The translations under genes and the position numbers were made by a program. A model generated the notes under the pieces. That model was not told where the DNA came from, made no database searches, and saw only the letters and a list, made by a program, of their open reading frames with translations. From Heligmosomoides polygyrus polygyrus (Eukaryota > Nematoda > Chromadorea > Rhabditida > Heligmosomidae), in assembly GCA_947396885.1 (NCBI GenBank), contig OX377205.1, positions 59,678,969-59,742,968 on the forward strand: a stretch of 64,000 nucleotides of DNA. The letters run 5' to 3'. Of this stretch, positions 23,301 through 36,716 are shown in pieces (positions within the stretch are counted from its first letter, which is position 1; each line of letters begins with the position of its first letter).

Positions 23301-26300
23301 TAATTCCTGTCCGAAAATTTTCAAAATTATATAATTTTCCTTAGAAGTGTTATAATATCAGGCAAGTGTAAAAACCTTCTAGAAGGTTCTCCAGAGTTCC
23401 ACGCTCGGGGTATATAAGGCGCAGTCGCCGCGTCTAGCTACCAGTACACGCTAAAATGGACCAAGGTCGAATTCGTACGTTCGTGTGCTTCGAGTGGCTG
23501 CTGGGCAACGACACGGACACCGCGGTCGCCAACATCTGCAGAGCGTGTTAGGAGGATGCAGTGTCCCAACGCACAGTCAGGCGCTGGTTCAATCGTTTCG
23601 AGAGCGGCGACACGAGCCTCGAGAACAGGGAACACCTGCTGAAGATCATGCTCTGCTGCTGGTGGGACGCCAAGGGCTTGCTGTACTTCGAGCTGCTCCC
23701 GCAAGGCAGGATGGTCACCGCCTCCATCTACACCGATCAGCTCGAGAAACTAGCCGTCGCCATCCGAGAAATCGTCTCCGACGGGCCTCGGTCCACCTGC
23801 TCCACGACAACGAGCGCCCCCACGTGGCGAAGGAGACCCAGCAAAAGTTGGCGACGCTCGGCTGCGGGACGGTTGCCCATCCGCCGTATTCCCCGGACCG
23901 GGCCCCCTCCGACTACCACTTGTTCCGCCCGCTGAAGCACCATTTGGCCGGAAGAAAATTCACCAACTACGACAACCTCAAATCCGACATCGCGGACTTC
24001 TTCGAGTCGCAACCCCCGGAGTTCTGGGCGAAGGGCATCGGCGACCTTCCCAATCGATGGGCCACTGTTGTGGATAACTGTGGTGATTATATTTTTGATT
24101 AGACTCGTTTTTCAATAAAGTTGAAAAAATTAAGAATGGTGAAATTTTCGGACAAGAATTATTGGACAGCCTGGTAGAATGAATTTTTACCGCCGACCTT
24201 TGCGCCGTGTCACATGTGGCTCCACTATTGCAGTGTGTTCGTTTTGCTTGCATGCGGTAGAGGTGTGCTTTCAGTCATATGGTGTTGTGAACTACCAAAC
24301 AAATACCACAATACAGCAGTGAATACGAGCGAAAGGGAAATAGGTTCAATTCTTATACATTGAGGGAGCGACTTCCCCACTAAACATTTCAGCGGTGCAA
24401 CAAACTGTATTAAATAAACTTAGAATCGCGGGTGCTGCAAGACATGCAGATTCGTTATATTTGTAAGTTTTCCAGTGAAACTTCTCTATTACACAAGGAA
24501 CCAGCCCCTTTTTGGAGTGCGTCGCATAATCCTGCCCTTCTGGATGTCATAGGTCCTTAAATTTGCGATTGGCCTACTCAATTGCTTGCTGTTACTAAAA
24601 GATAGAACGTTAGTATTGTATCTATCCCAGATAATTCCATGTTTAAGTACCACAGATTTTAGGGTGCTATAGGGCAGCAACAACAATATATTGTATTCTT
24701 ATATTGGTGCAGAATCAAGATTGTTATGTGCACTTTATTCGACTAGACGTCTCCGCCTTCTCCATAGCATGGAAAAGTCAAGAGACATCGGAAGAATTGT
24801 TCTTCCAAGGATCATTCTATTTTTTAGCAGATTCAATTGAAAAAAAACTAAACGGCTGATAAATGTAGGGTGTGTAGGGAGCGGGTGGTCCTTGGCAGGT
24901 GTCGTCTAGGGTGGAAGGAAGGTTTATCCGAACCGGCCGCCAGGAGAACAAGAACGCAACTGAACTGGGTGGCCCCGCCGCCGGCCTTATATAGGCGGCG
25001 ATCACGTAGATCGCAGACTCGGCGGTGGGGGTCGATTGAAGATCAAACGGTTACGACACAACACGAACATGAAACACAACGCCATAACAGTGAGTAACAG
25101 TAGGTATCATAGAGATTTGCACACAGATAGACAGCTAGTCCAGGGTTCTACAGGGTGTCGTTAATCCTGCGACTGCACTACGCTTAAAAAACGCTATTAA
25201 AATATCTAGGAATGGCGTATAAATTAACAGTGCTTCAACTCCTAATCTGCCGTTGAAATTAGAGCAATTTGAAACGAGTTTTAATTTTTGTTGTTTGTTC
25301 GTTATCCGTTCTTCCGTTATCCGGCCATTTTCGAGCAAAATTATCCGTTATCCCTTATCCGGGTTTCAAAGTTTCATTATCCGCCATCCTTGGTGCATAT
25401 CAGTAGGCGTCGCTCGGGGTGAGCGATGGTATGACAAAGGCCTAACCCTGTCCAGAAAGCAAAGGGTGCAGCTACAAGTCGCACATAGCGCGAGACCGTT
25501 TCCTTCCTGGCGGCCGTTTCCGTTGCGATTTCACATAGAGACCCTTGGTTGATCGTGGCAGATCTTCTTTAGGAAGTACAAAGATGGTGTATCACTCGTG
25601 AGTCCAAACCACAAACTACCCTGTATAACCACGCCGCTTCTCCAATCCCCGCGCCACCACTGCTCGGACCCCCAAGGCTGTTTCCAGCCCTCTTCATCTC
25701 GCCCTCTTGTGCTCGGAAGGACCGCGCGCAAACAGGTTGCTCAGAAGGCAAACTAAGAATGGTCCATAAATCAATTCACAGGTGAGTTTAGTAGAAATGA
25801 AACACATTTAGAATCAGCGTAAAAAGTCGCATCGAGACATATACATCTCATTCATCTCATCTCAGTGTGATGGTCACCAGGTATCCTTCCTTTGTCACCG
25901 CAGTTGCTTGGACTTCGGCTTGCGTCAAGAAATACTTGCTGAGCAGATCAAGCATGTAAGATTGGTTAATTGAGGGGATATTTAATTAGATCTTTCAATA
26001 TAAGTCTGCCTCTAGCTTTGCGACCTAGCATCAGGACGTACCTTAAGAAAGGCGTCGACTAGTCCCCTAGTGCCAGGAACTCCTCCACGCTGGGCACGTT
26101 CTAGATTCCTTTCCACCTGCGTGCTCATATGCTCAACAAACCTGTAAAACTGCCGACAAGGTTTATACGTGCGAGAACAGGCTAATCGAAAAAAACTCAG
26201 CCTACAGTTTCTGCAGGTAAAGGCAAGCCTTATCTATTAGGAAACTGATAGTGGTTGGATCGCCATAACCTCCAGGAATCTGAAACACAGTGGCACGACA

Positions 26301-29300
26301 AACGTATGAATTCACAAGCTCCAAGTCAATCGCAATGGTCTTCATTTACTTTTCGATCTACTAGAGCCGACACCTCCGCCCAAACCCCAGCCAACGCTCC
26401 ATCTGTTCCACTCTCATTAGCTGCCTCAGAAAACAGCTGACACAGATCTTTCTGAAAAAGGTTGTGCTTTGAAGCGACAGAGGAAACTTTGTGAATGGTG
26501 GACAGCCACATACAATACTTGCATCTTGCTCACCTTTTTTCTACTAAGCAGAAATTTCCTTAGTTTTTCAGCGAAGATAAGTTCTCTTCTGCTCGAAGTC
26601 CCAAGATGAACGGCTGGCTGTCGAGCTGATGGTACGGACTGGAAGAGAAGAAAAGTACAGGGTGGCTGAAAAGTTCGGGCAATTTTTTGCGGCGCTACTT
26701 TTGGCCTTGAAATTGAGGTTTTTTGTTATTTCTGTTGTTTCCGTTGTATTCCTCGCGCAATTTTGATCTAGAATCTGTTGCTCCAGTTTTCTCGTTTTCA
26801 GTTGTGCTTGCGTTATGTCTCGTGGAAGTGAGCGTATCACCGTCGTCGAGCTGCACAAGACGGGAATGAGGACCGCGGACATAGTTCGAACAACCGGCTT
26901 CAAACAAAGGACCGTCTACAAGATTGTAAGACGCTACAAGGAGACTGCCCCTCGGACCGTCCCCGCAGCGGCCGTCCCACCACTGCGACAACACCGGAGA
27001 ACATCAACAAGGTTCGTTGTCGCATTAGCCGGAATTCTGAGGTATCGATGAACAAGATGGCTACGGATCTCGGGATCAGTAGGGAACGAGTCCAGCATAT
27101 TGCCAGGAGGAAGCTGGGATTACGCAGCTACAAAGTAGCTCGTATTCACTTCCTCAACGACGCGATGAAAGCTGAGAGGTTGAGGAAATGCAGGCGAATG
27201 CGTCAGCTGGTCGGCGATGGTCGCTTGTCGAAGGTGCTGTTCACCGACGAGAAGATCTTCACGGTCCAGCCGGTTCACAACCATCAGAATCGCCGGCAGC
27301 TGCTTAAGAAGGGTCAGCAGAAGACGTCGGCCGCAAGGACCATCAGCCGCCGCCATTTTCCAGCCTCGGTGATGGTGTGGGCTGGAATATGCGCTACCGG
27401 AAAGACGCCGCTGGTCTTCATGGAGCAGAACGTCAAAATTAACGCTGCCAGCTACCAGCAATATGTCCTCCGCGACGTACTGGAGCCGTGGGCGACGAGC
27501 CATTTTGGCGAAACCGGATTTTCTCTTCAGCAGGACTGGGCACCAGCGCATTCCGCCAAATCCACGATCGCCGCTTGCGAGGAGCTCTTCCCAGGATTTT
27601 GGAGCAGGGACATCTGGCCATCCAACTCGCCTGATCTCAACCCGATGGATTATTCTGTGTGGTCGATCATGGAGCAGAAGATCTCCACTACAAGATACGC
27701 CACCGTTGAGCAGCTGAAATCGGCGTTGTTGAGATCCTGGGACGAGATTACAGCGGAGCAGTGTGCGACCATCATCAGCGACTTCTCAAAACGACTGCGA
27801 AAATGTATTGAAGCCAAAGGAGGAAATTTTGAGCACTTGTTGTGAATTTTCCTGTTGTATTATGTTGTTGTTGATCTAATGAAGTTTCTGTTATTTTTGT
27901 TTGTAAATCTTTGGCGTTTATGTAGCTTTTTCGTACTGCTGAAATACTTTGAAAAATTGCCCGAACTTTTCAGCCACCCTGTATAAGGTGGTGCCCAAAA
28001 ATAAAGTTTCTCGAATGGCTTGCTGCTCAACCATGAAAACCTCTACAAGTCTGGATAATTTTGATCCAGAAACCATCGCAGAGAACAAATCCTAAGGACT
28101 GAGTTCAAGAAAGAACTTGCTTTCTCTTATTTAGCATTCCGCCCCACTCAGTCGGGCGCGGTGAGCGGCCGCATTTTCAATCCCTGGCATCGTTTATACA
28201 CTACTGCTACGCGGTCATATCTCTCCTCGTTGTCTCCAGTGGCAAGGAGACGAAACATACCCAAAGCGAATTTGCCGCAATCAAAAGTATATTCTTTCCA
28301 TTGGTTCGTGATTCGTGAGGCAAATCGATAATGGTCTCCATTGTTCGCGCTCTCCGAACTGCAGCCCCGACACAACGGCTTCCAAAAGTCGAGGAGAGGT
28401 CGAAAAAAATTTCGCCCAAACATCGCCCAGTACAGTTATTTTGGGTGCTGAGCACGAATACGGTATCCATTTTTGAAAATTCGGCCTACCAGGGTAAGTA
28501 ACTGTGAGTGTCGTAAGGATGGTTCGGTCATGATCACTGATTTCGCCCTTTCCTCGCCTATGGAAACTATTTAAGGTGCTTACCACGAATCTGCCATTAT
28601 TTTTTCTAAATTATCTATTTTCGTGCACTACTTTCCATCTCAAAGTAGAAGAATGGAAAGCAAGTTTGATCACATAGCTGAAGAAAGAGATTCTATGTAC
28701 TGACATAGCGATCACGTAAAAACGTTAATGAGATTTGTGACCAGCGCCTCAATTAGCCTACAAGACGAAGTATGGGCGAAAATTGCTTTTGATCTCCTGA
28801 TTCGTGAGAGTACAAGTCTGTACACCTTCGATTAGCAGAGTGGGGAGAAAATATGCAGCATCGTTGTTAAATCGTATCATAGGGTTAAAATAAGGTTACA
28901 ATGTCAGTATGGTACAATACTGTGGTCAAACTACACTTTACATCGGCAAAAGAGCAGTGAGCAAGCCCAGCAATGCAGAATCCAGACCCCCGGATCCAAA
29001 CCCACCACCCTCTTCCTGCAAGTCCGCCGCCTCAACCACTCGGCCGTCCATTCGCTGCACCCTGGCTCGCTAGTGGCGCACCTCAATGTTCCGCTTTGGT
29101 CACTGTATCGCTAACAAACTAATTGTGAGTTCGCTGCAATTCCGCTACTGTTGCAGTTCCAAACCTTTTGCAGGTTAGATTCTAATCACGACATGGCAGT
29201 TCCAGACGTCTGTTTTGCTTTATCGCCCCGTTCTGAAGAGATACAATTTTTCGCACTTTTTGACCTACCCAGATGTCCGCAGAAAATTTGAAAACCACTA

Positions 29301-32300
29301 CGGTGCTTCTTGTACAGTTCCCTACAACCCTCAATAGGTCACTTTGAAAATTGCCACGGGACGTTCATTGACCTCCCCTGTCACTGTGGTATTTAAAGAA
29401 TCAGTAAGAGATTTCTATGAGATTTTGGTATGTGATGTCACACCGTTGGATGACTGTCGGAGCTTCAATCTTGTCTATAGAACACCATAATGTACTTCAA
29501 GTGGATCACTACAATTAGCTAGCGCTATAAGCGACTTCTCCAATACTGATATGGAGCATAACGCACAGTTCTGGCAACGTCGTATATAGGGAAAATTTTG
29601 ACCTTTTCAAAGCTTTGCGAAAATTTACCCTCTATATGGAACAGAAAGTTATATGTTCAAAACATATAGCTGCATTGTCTAGATACATAAACTCGAAATG
29701 CGACAATAATAGAGAAATTCCAAATCTGGTTAGGGAGGACGGAGAAGTAACATCTCCTGGCCTTGAGAAAGCTGATTTGCTAGGGAAAGTACTACCGCCT
29801 GCATATAGCAAGTCGAGTAACTGGGGGACTGTTCCACTAGTGAATGGCGTAAACCACTCAAGTTTATTCCCGCCTAAGCGGCCACGTTTAAGTCCTCATT
29901 CACATCTCCTGACTTCACACTTTTGTTTTCCTTTAACACATAAGTGGATGCATGGTGTCGCCACTGGAACATGTTTTTAATTAAGCTTTATGAATGCCAT
30001 GCCAAAGTACCTGCCCGTTGGAAGCATGCACTTAGAACTGCTGTTCTAAAGAAATCCCCGGGCTATGACCCCAAAAAACTATAGTCCCATCAGCATTACA
30101 TCGGTTTTAGCTAGTTTTCGAAAAAATAGTCAAAAAGAATATCATGGAACACCTTAAAGAGCAACGTATTATATCTGAGAATCAGTTCGGCATTTTAGAA
30201 GGTAGGTTTGTTGAAACTCGATGCTTACCAGGGTGCACACAAAATTCTGGGCGCTAAATTTTTTAACGAAAAATTTTCGGTAAATCGTTAAATTTCGTTA
30301 AAAATATAATTAGCTGCGAACCGTTATTTCAAATGAAAAAAAAATCAAGGAAAACGTACAATTCAACTTTAAAAGGTCAACAGCTACAGTTCAAGGGATG
30401 GAGTGCAATGTAAAATAAAAAATTCATCATCAACAACCACAGAAAAATAAACAAGCCTTCAGCAACAAATTATCTACAGGGTGTGTGTTGTGGCAGTGAC
30501 CCAGACGTTTGACCTGATGGCTGAGTCCGTGTTCGGCAAGTTGGACGCCGATGACCACCCAAGGAGTGGCCTCCCGCTAACAAGTAAGTAGATCGCGAGC
30601 AGGCGAGGCGGGAAGCGGACTGCATAAAAGGCCGGCAGCAGGAGGCCTTGGCATGCTAAGGTCGGGTCCACGACTCCCCAGTTGTGGATATTGTTCTCCT
30701 CATCTTCCCCTTAATAAATCTTCTCTACATTTCTCTCTCTCACCAAGTGGCTCTCGGAGCAGACGGGTCGCAGGAAGGAGACCCAGCAGATTTGTATACC
30801 AGGCAGAGAGGTATACAACAGTGGCGATCAGGAGTAGGAAGCCACTTGTCGCGAAGGAAGGTGCGACATTGTTTCGAGCTCAAGAAGGACGAGCTCCAGG
30901 TGGCCTTGTTGCGAACAACACTGATTGTTGTTCTGGAAGAGAGAGCGCGTGTAGCCTGTAAGAGGCTAGTTGGAGAGAAACCGAGTGGATAGAAAGGTTC
31001 TGTGATTGGAGTTGGAACAGAAGCCATGGATCCTCAGCTGGTGATGACAATGTTTAAAGAGCTCATGGAGGAGCAGAGGAAGATAGCGGAAAAGCAGCAA
31101 AAGGATATGATTGCCATGGTTATGAGTCAAATGGTAGGGACGAGTAGAGTAAAGACGGAACCCGAAGAAGTATCCGTTCCCAGCGTGATGTCTGCATTGA
31201 GCAATCGGATCGAGAGATTCGTATTTGATCCAGAGACGGAGATGAGCTTTACCAGGTGGTATACAAGGTACAAGGAGGTGCTGGTTGACGATGCAAGGCA
31301 ACTACCGGAGAGTGCCAGAGTCAGACTGCTTTGTGAAAAGCTAGACTCAACCACATTTGAGAAGTACCAGAGGCATGTACTGCCACGAGAGGTGTCTCAG
31401 ATTGGTTTTGATGAAACAGTGATTACACTGAAGCAGCTGTTTGACTTCAAAACGTCAGAGTTCACCACGAGGTACCAATGTTTGAAGTTGGAGAAGAGTG
31501 ACTCTGAAGACTACTCACCTATACGGGTAGAGTGAACGAATTCTGCGAGAAGGCGAAAATCCATGAGCTGGATTCTGATGGAATTAAATGTTTGTTATGG
31601 ATTTTCGGTCTGAAATCCCAGAAGGAGGCTGAAATAAGGCAACGGCTCATTGCAGTGCTGGACAGAGAGTACAACGAAGAAAGGAAAGTGTCACTCCAGG
31701 AGTTGCACAAGGAATGTGAGAAGTTCTTGAGTCTGAAGAGGGACAGTGACACTATTGCTGGCAACGTGAAAGTTGTAGAGGAAACTTATAAGGTTGAAAA
31801 GAAGCCGGTGGTTTGCTGGAATTGTGAAGGACAGCATTATGCGAGGCAGTGTAAGTTGAAGCCCTGGTTTTGCAAAAAGTGTAAGGAGACTGGACATAAG
31901 GAGAAATACTGCGATACCGTCTTCCGAGGGAATAGTGCTCGCAAGAGTGGCACAGCTGCAAGACATCGCAGTAAAGACAGTAGTAAGAGGACTAAGCAAG
32001 GCTCCAAAAGGCACGTTAGAGTGATCATAGCGAATGCCGCTGCTGATGTCAATTCGACACGTATGTATGTGGAGGCAGTGGTAAACAGTCACCGAGTGGA
32101 GTTCTTGCTCGACACTGGCTCGGACATAACCCTGCTAAATGAAGATGTCTGGAGGCAGATGGGAGCTCCAAAGCTTGAAAGGACAAATGTCGTTGTTAAA
32201 AACGCCAGTGGAAGTTCCATGAAGATACATGGGAAATTGTGGTGCGAATTCAAGATGAAGGGCCGTAGAGCGGAAGGCTACGCGTATGTAACGCCCTTCA

Positions 32301-35300
32301 ACTCCCTTATGGGACTAGAGTGGATCCAGAAAAATGAGGAGATGATGTACCATATGAAGATGATGGTAGAGCAAGTGAAAGTGAAGGACTCCGATCTGGG
32401 AGAGGAATTGAAGAAGACCTTTCCTAGTGTTTTTGAAGAGGGTCTGGGACTCTGCACAAAGGAGAAAGCTGAACTACAGCTTGTGCAGAATGCTCGTCCA
32501 GTTTTTCGAGGTTGCAGACCAGTAGCGCATGCTGCAGTAGAGTCCGTCGACAAAGAACTCGATAGACTTCTGCAAATGGGTGTGATAGCCCCGGTGAGCC
32601 ACAGTGAATGGGCTGCACCAATAGTATGCGTAAAGAAGCAGAATGGGAAGTTGAGAGTTTGCGCAGATTTCTCAACGGGTCTTAACAAAGCATTGCAGTC
32701 TTTCGATTATCCTTTGCCAGTGCCAGAGGATATCTTTGCGTCGTTAAATGGAGGAACGGTGTTCTCGCAGATAGATCTGTCAGATGCCTATTTGCAGATA
32801 GAGTTATCTGAAGATGCGAAGAAGATGGTGGTGATCAACACGCACAGAGGGTTGTTTCAGTACAATCGCTTACCGTTCGGGATAAAGACTGCGCCTGGAA
32901 CCTTCCAGCAGATTTGTATACCAGGCAGAGAGGTATACAACAGTGGCGGCAGATAATGAGGTATCAGGTCTGAGAGGAGTAACGACTTATCTGGACGATA
33001 TCCTTGTGTGTGGTAAAACGGAGCAGGAACACAAGGAAAACTTGTTTGCGTTGTTCGGAAGAATCGCGGATTACGGATTCAAAGTACGCCTGGAGAAGTG
33101 TGCGTTCTCCAAACCAGAGATACGATATCTTGGTTTTATCGTAGACAGAAACGGTAGAAGGCCAAACCCGGATAAGGTGGAAGCTATCAAGAACATGGTG
33201 GAACCGACGAATGTCAGCCAACTGAGAGCATTCCTGGGCATGGTTACATATTATTCCGCATTCATGCCAACGATAAAGGAATTGCGAGGACCGCTAGATG
33301 TTCTGTTGAAGAAGGATGTCAAGTGGAAGTGGACATCGCGACATCAGAAAGCGTTTTGTGACCTGAAGGCAGCACTGTCTAGTGAACTGAATCTCGCTCA
33401 CTACGATCCTAGGCAGAAGATTGTCGTTGCGGCGGATGCATGCGAATATGGCATCGGAGGTGTCATTTCGCATAGGTACTTAGATGGTTCTGAGAAGCCT
33501 ATTGCACACGTTTCTCGATCAATGACAAGCGCTGAGAAGAACTACTCGCAGATCGAAAAGGAAGCACTTGCGCTTGTGTTCGCTGTCAAGAAGTTCCACA
33601 AGTATGTGTTCGGCAGGAAGTTTCTGCTTTTGACAGACCACAAGCCGTTGTTAGCCATTTTTGGTGACAAGAAAGGAGTTCCGGTTTACTCAGCGAATCG
33701 ACTTATGAGATGGGCGACAACTTTGCTTGGATATGATTTTGACATAGAGTATGTCAACACAGCGAAGTTCGGTCAAGCAGATGGCTTGTCAAGATTGATG
33801 CAAAAACATCGTTATGAAGAAGAAGACATTGTGATCGCTGCTGTAGAAAGCGATGTGTCTCTGTTGTTGAAGGATTGCATCAGGAAGCTGCCTGTCACTC
33901 ATGAGCACGTAGAGACGTGTACAGAAAGGGATCCAATGCTCAAAAAGGTCAAGTCATGTGTGAGAACAGGAAGATGGTCCAAAGGAAATTCCGAGCTGGT
34001 TCCGTTTTACAACCGAAGGGAGACACTGTCAGTTGTAGGGAAGTGCCTTATGACTGGAGAAAGAGTTGTAATTCCTCGGGAACTACAGGCGAAAGTCTTG
34101 AAAGAACTACACATAGGACATCCTGGGATTGTGAGGATGAAGAAGTTGGCAAGAAGCTATGTGTATTGGCCGAGCGTTGATAAGGATTGTGAAGACGTAG
34201 TAAAAAAGTGTTCAAAGTGCCAGGAGAATGCGAAGTCTCCTATCAAAGTGCCTTTAGAGACTTGGCCAACCCCAACTCGGGTATGGGAACGAATACACGT
34301 CGACTTCGCTGGACCGATGCATGGATACTACTACATGGTAATAGTCGATGCCTTCAGTAAGTGGCCAGAGATGGTAGAGATGAGAAACATCTCGGCGATA
34401 GAAACCGTGAAGGTTTTGAAGAGCCTGTTTGCGCGATATGGACTACCGCAAACCATTGTGAGTGACAATGGTACACAATTCGTGTCAGATCAGTTCAAGA
34501 GTATGTGCGAAGAAGGAGGAATTGCGCACATTAGAACTCCCCCTTATCATCCGCAATCGAATGGGCAGGCGGAACGCTTTGTTGATACTCTGAAACGAGG
34601 TATCAAAAAGCTTAGAGGGGAGGAGAGACCTACGGAGGAAACGTTGAACGTAGTGCTAGAGGCGTATAGGACGACGCCAAATTCAGCATTGAACGAGAAG
34701 ACTCCCGCAGAAGTGTTATTGGGGAGGAAAATTCGGACGCGGCTAAGCTTGTTGATACCGCTGAAACAGGAATCAGAAGACCCTCGCGCAAGAGAAAGGC
34801 GAAAGACAATGGAAGAACAGTTCAATAGGAAGCACGGAACTGTTTCGCGGAAGTTCAAAATTGGTGCCAAGGTATTTGTACAGCAGTGGAAAGCACCACA
34901 TTTTGTCTGGACGAAAGGCGTGGTGAAAAGGCGTGTTGGAGCCGTGAACTATGAAGTTGAGGTAAACGGAAAGGTGATTCGGAAGCATGCGAATCAAATG
35001 CGCCCACGCCTTGATGGAGATGACAGTCTTAAAGACGATTCGGCACTGAAGACACTTTTGGATGTCCTCGAGCTACAAGATGATCAACGTCGCGGTGTAC
35101 CTCTTTCTCAACCCGTCAACAACGATGCAACCAATGCTACGGATCGCCAACGCCACTCTTCTCCTCAAACGCCACCTCCTCTGCGCCGATCAACGAGGAT
35201 CAGACGACCAGTCCAACGATATGGATCTCCTACCGCGTAGTTTTCTGTTGTTGAGTGTACTTGTCTAAATTCCATTTGTAATTCTGATTTTTGTAGTAGG

Positions 35301-36662
35301 ATAAGTATTTAACAGTTTAAATTATTTTCCTACTAGGGGAGGTGTTGTGGCAGTGACCCAGACGTTTGATCTGATGGCTGAGTCCGTGTTCGGCAAGTTG
35401 GACGCCGATGACCACCCAAGGAGTGGCCTCCCGCTAACAAGTAAGTAGATCGCGAGCAGGCGAGGCGGGAAGCGGACTGCATAAAGGCCGGCAGCAGGAG
35501 GCCTTGGCATGCTAAGGTCGGGTCCACGACTCCCCAGTTGTGGATATTGTTCTCCTCATCTTCCCCTTAATAAATCTTCTCTACATTTCTCTCTCTCACC
35601 AAGTGGCTCTCGGAGCAGACGGGTCGCAGGAAGGAGACCCAGCAGATTTGTATACCAGGCAGAGAGGTATACAACAGTGTGAAATAAGAACAGGTATGGA
35701 ACTATCATTCAAGATGACCACCGACAAGGCATCTTAAAATATACGGTTAAGCACTTAGCTATGGTCCCACCTTTCCTAGTTCTTTTGTCTGACTGTTCTA
35801 CGAGCATATGCAATCTCGATGCGGGCACCAACCCATTAATTACAGAAAGAATCAATAAAAATACAATTAAAAGCCCATCAGAGGAATGTTAGCAACTTGT
35901 CGAACGCACGATTTTCGATTGCCTGGTGCGCAAGACCAATCTGTTTCTAGTGTCAGGCAGTCTCACACGGCCGAAAAGGCCGTCCACGTGTTAACATCCA
36001 GGAAAAGTAGCAATTCTTGTTATCAGCGTAGCAATTCTTGTTATCAGCATTTTTCTAAAATCGTCTAAAATACTTCCAGCAGCTGAAAATATTCATTCCT
36101 TCTCGACTGTGCCAGATGGCGAGCAAAAGTATCCTGGGATAAGCAGCGCCTGACGAGGGTAGGAATATCTTACGAGGAGGTGTAACCTCCTCGTAAATGC
36201 ATTATTTCTTTGTGGTAGACGTGCTTGGGGCTCGGCGAAGAAATTTGAAGCTCCAAAATGCATTAAAGGATTAGGATGAAGGACGATGTTACTCCTTCCA
36301 TTCTGGGATGCGCCACACATTCTATTTCTATGGGATATCATGGAGGCGATTCGGCCATACAATGACTTGCGGTGGCCAGGTGATGAAGAGGTCAGCGCCC
36401 TATGATTCCCAGACAAGTCTGGTCCCAATTCTCCGAACCCCGAGGGTCGAAGGCTTGGTTGGCCAAGGCAGAAAATCCCGAGAAAGGGACCAGAAACCTG
36501 GTATAAGGTGCACGCGATAGCCGACACCTCCTCCGACTGTGCTACACTCGCCCTCAGAATGCATTATTTCCAAAAATTCGAAACAAATTCATGAAGACAT
36601 TAAAATATTCCTGCCGATTTCAATAGCTTTTTTCAGGAGCAGTATACTAATCGGGGGGGGGG

Positions 36663-36716
<54 letters not shown>

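Larger units (their letters stand above)
22864..25392. mobile_element. Non-autonomous hAT-like element inside the MITE
   Basis: Ends CAGGGATGAGCGGATTA and (reverse complement of the right end) CAAGGATGGCGGATAA. Flanks are 8-bp duplications CTGCATAT / GTGCATAT with one mismatch (22856-22863, 25393-25400). Subterminal TTATCCG/CGGATAA repeats are typical of hAT ends. No transposase seen. Confidence 0.75.
22770..25442. mobile_element. Harbinger-type MITE, family H copy 1, split by a hAT element
   Basis: TAA duplications flank inverted ends GGCCTTTGTCATACCATCGC / GCGATGGTATGACAAAGGCC. Only about 140 bp of MITE remains (22770-22863 and 25401-25442). The rest of the interval is the inserted hAT element. 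The uninterrupted family member is at 60253. Confidence 0.85.
30486..35676 (+). mobile_element. Ty3/Gypsy LTR retrotransposon, complete but defective
   Basis: Two LTRs of 335 and 334 bp, 5-bp duplications GTGTG (30481-30485 and 35677-35681), a primer-binding region after the 5' LTR and a purine tract before the 3' LTR. The LTRs differ by one substitution and one 1-nt gap, so insertion was recent. The coding region is broken by a frameshift in Gag and a 44-bp block inside reverse transcriptase. Confidence 0.96.

Noticed and set aside
25860..25965. Extra Nup93 exon (LLSKYFLTQAEVQ)
   Set aside because: Exon 9 joins exon 10 in phase and in family order, leaving no place for it.
30486..35676. Endogenous retrovirus with envelope
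   Set aside because: Only Gag, protease, RT, RNase H and integrase are present. No envelope ORF lies between integrase and the 3' LTR, so it is a Gypsy retrotransposon.
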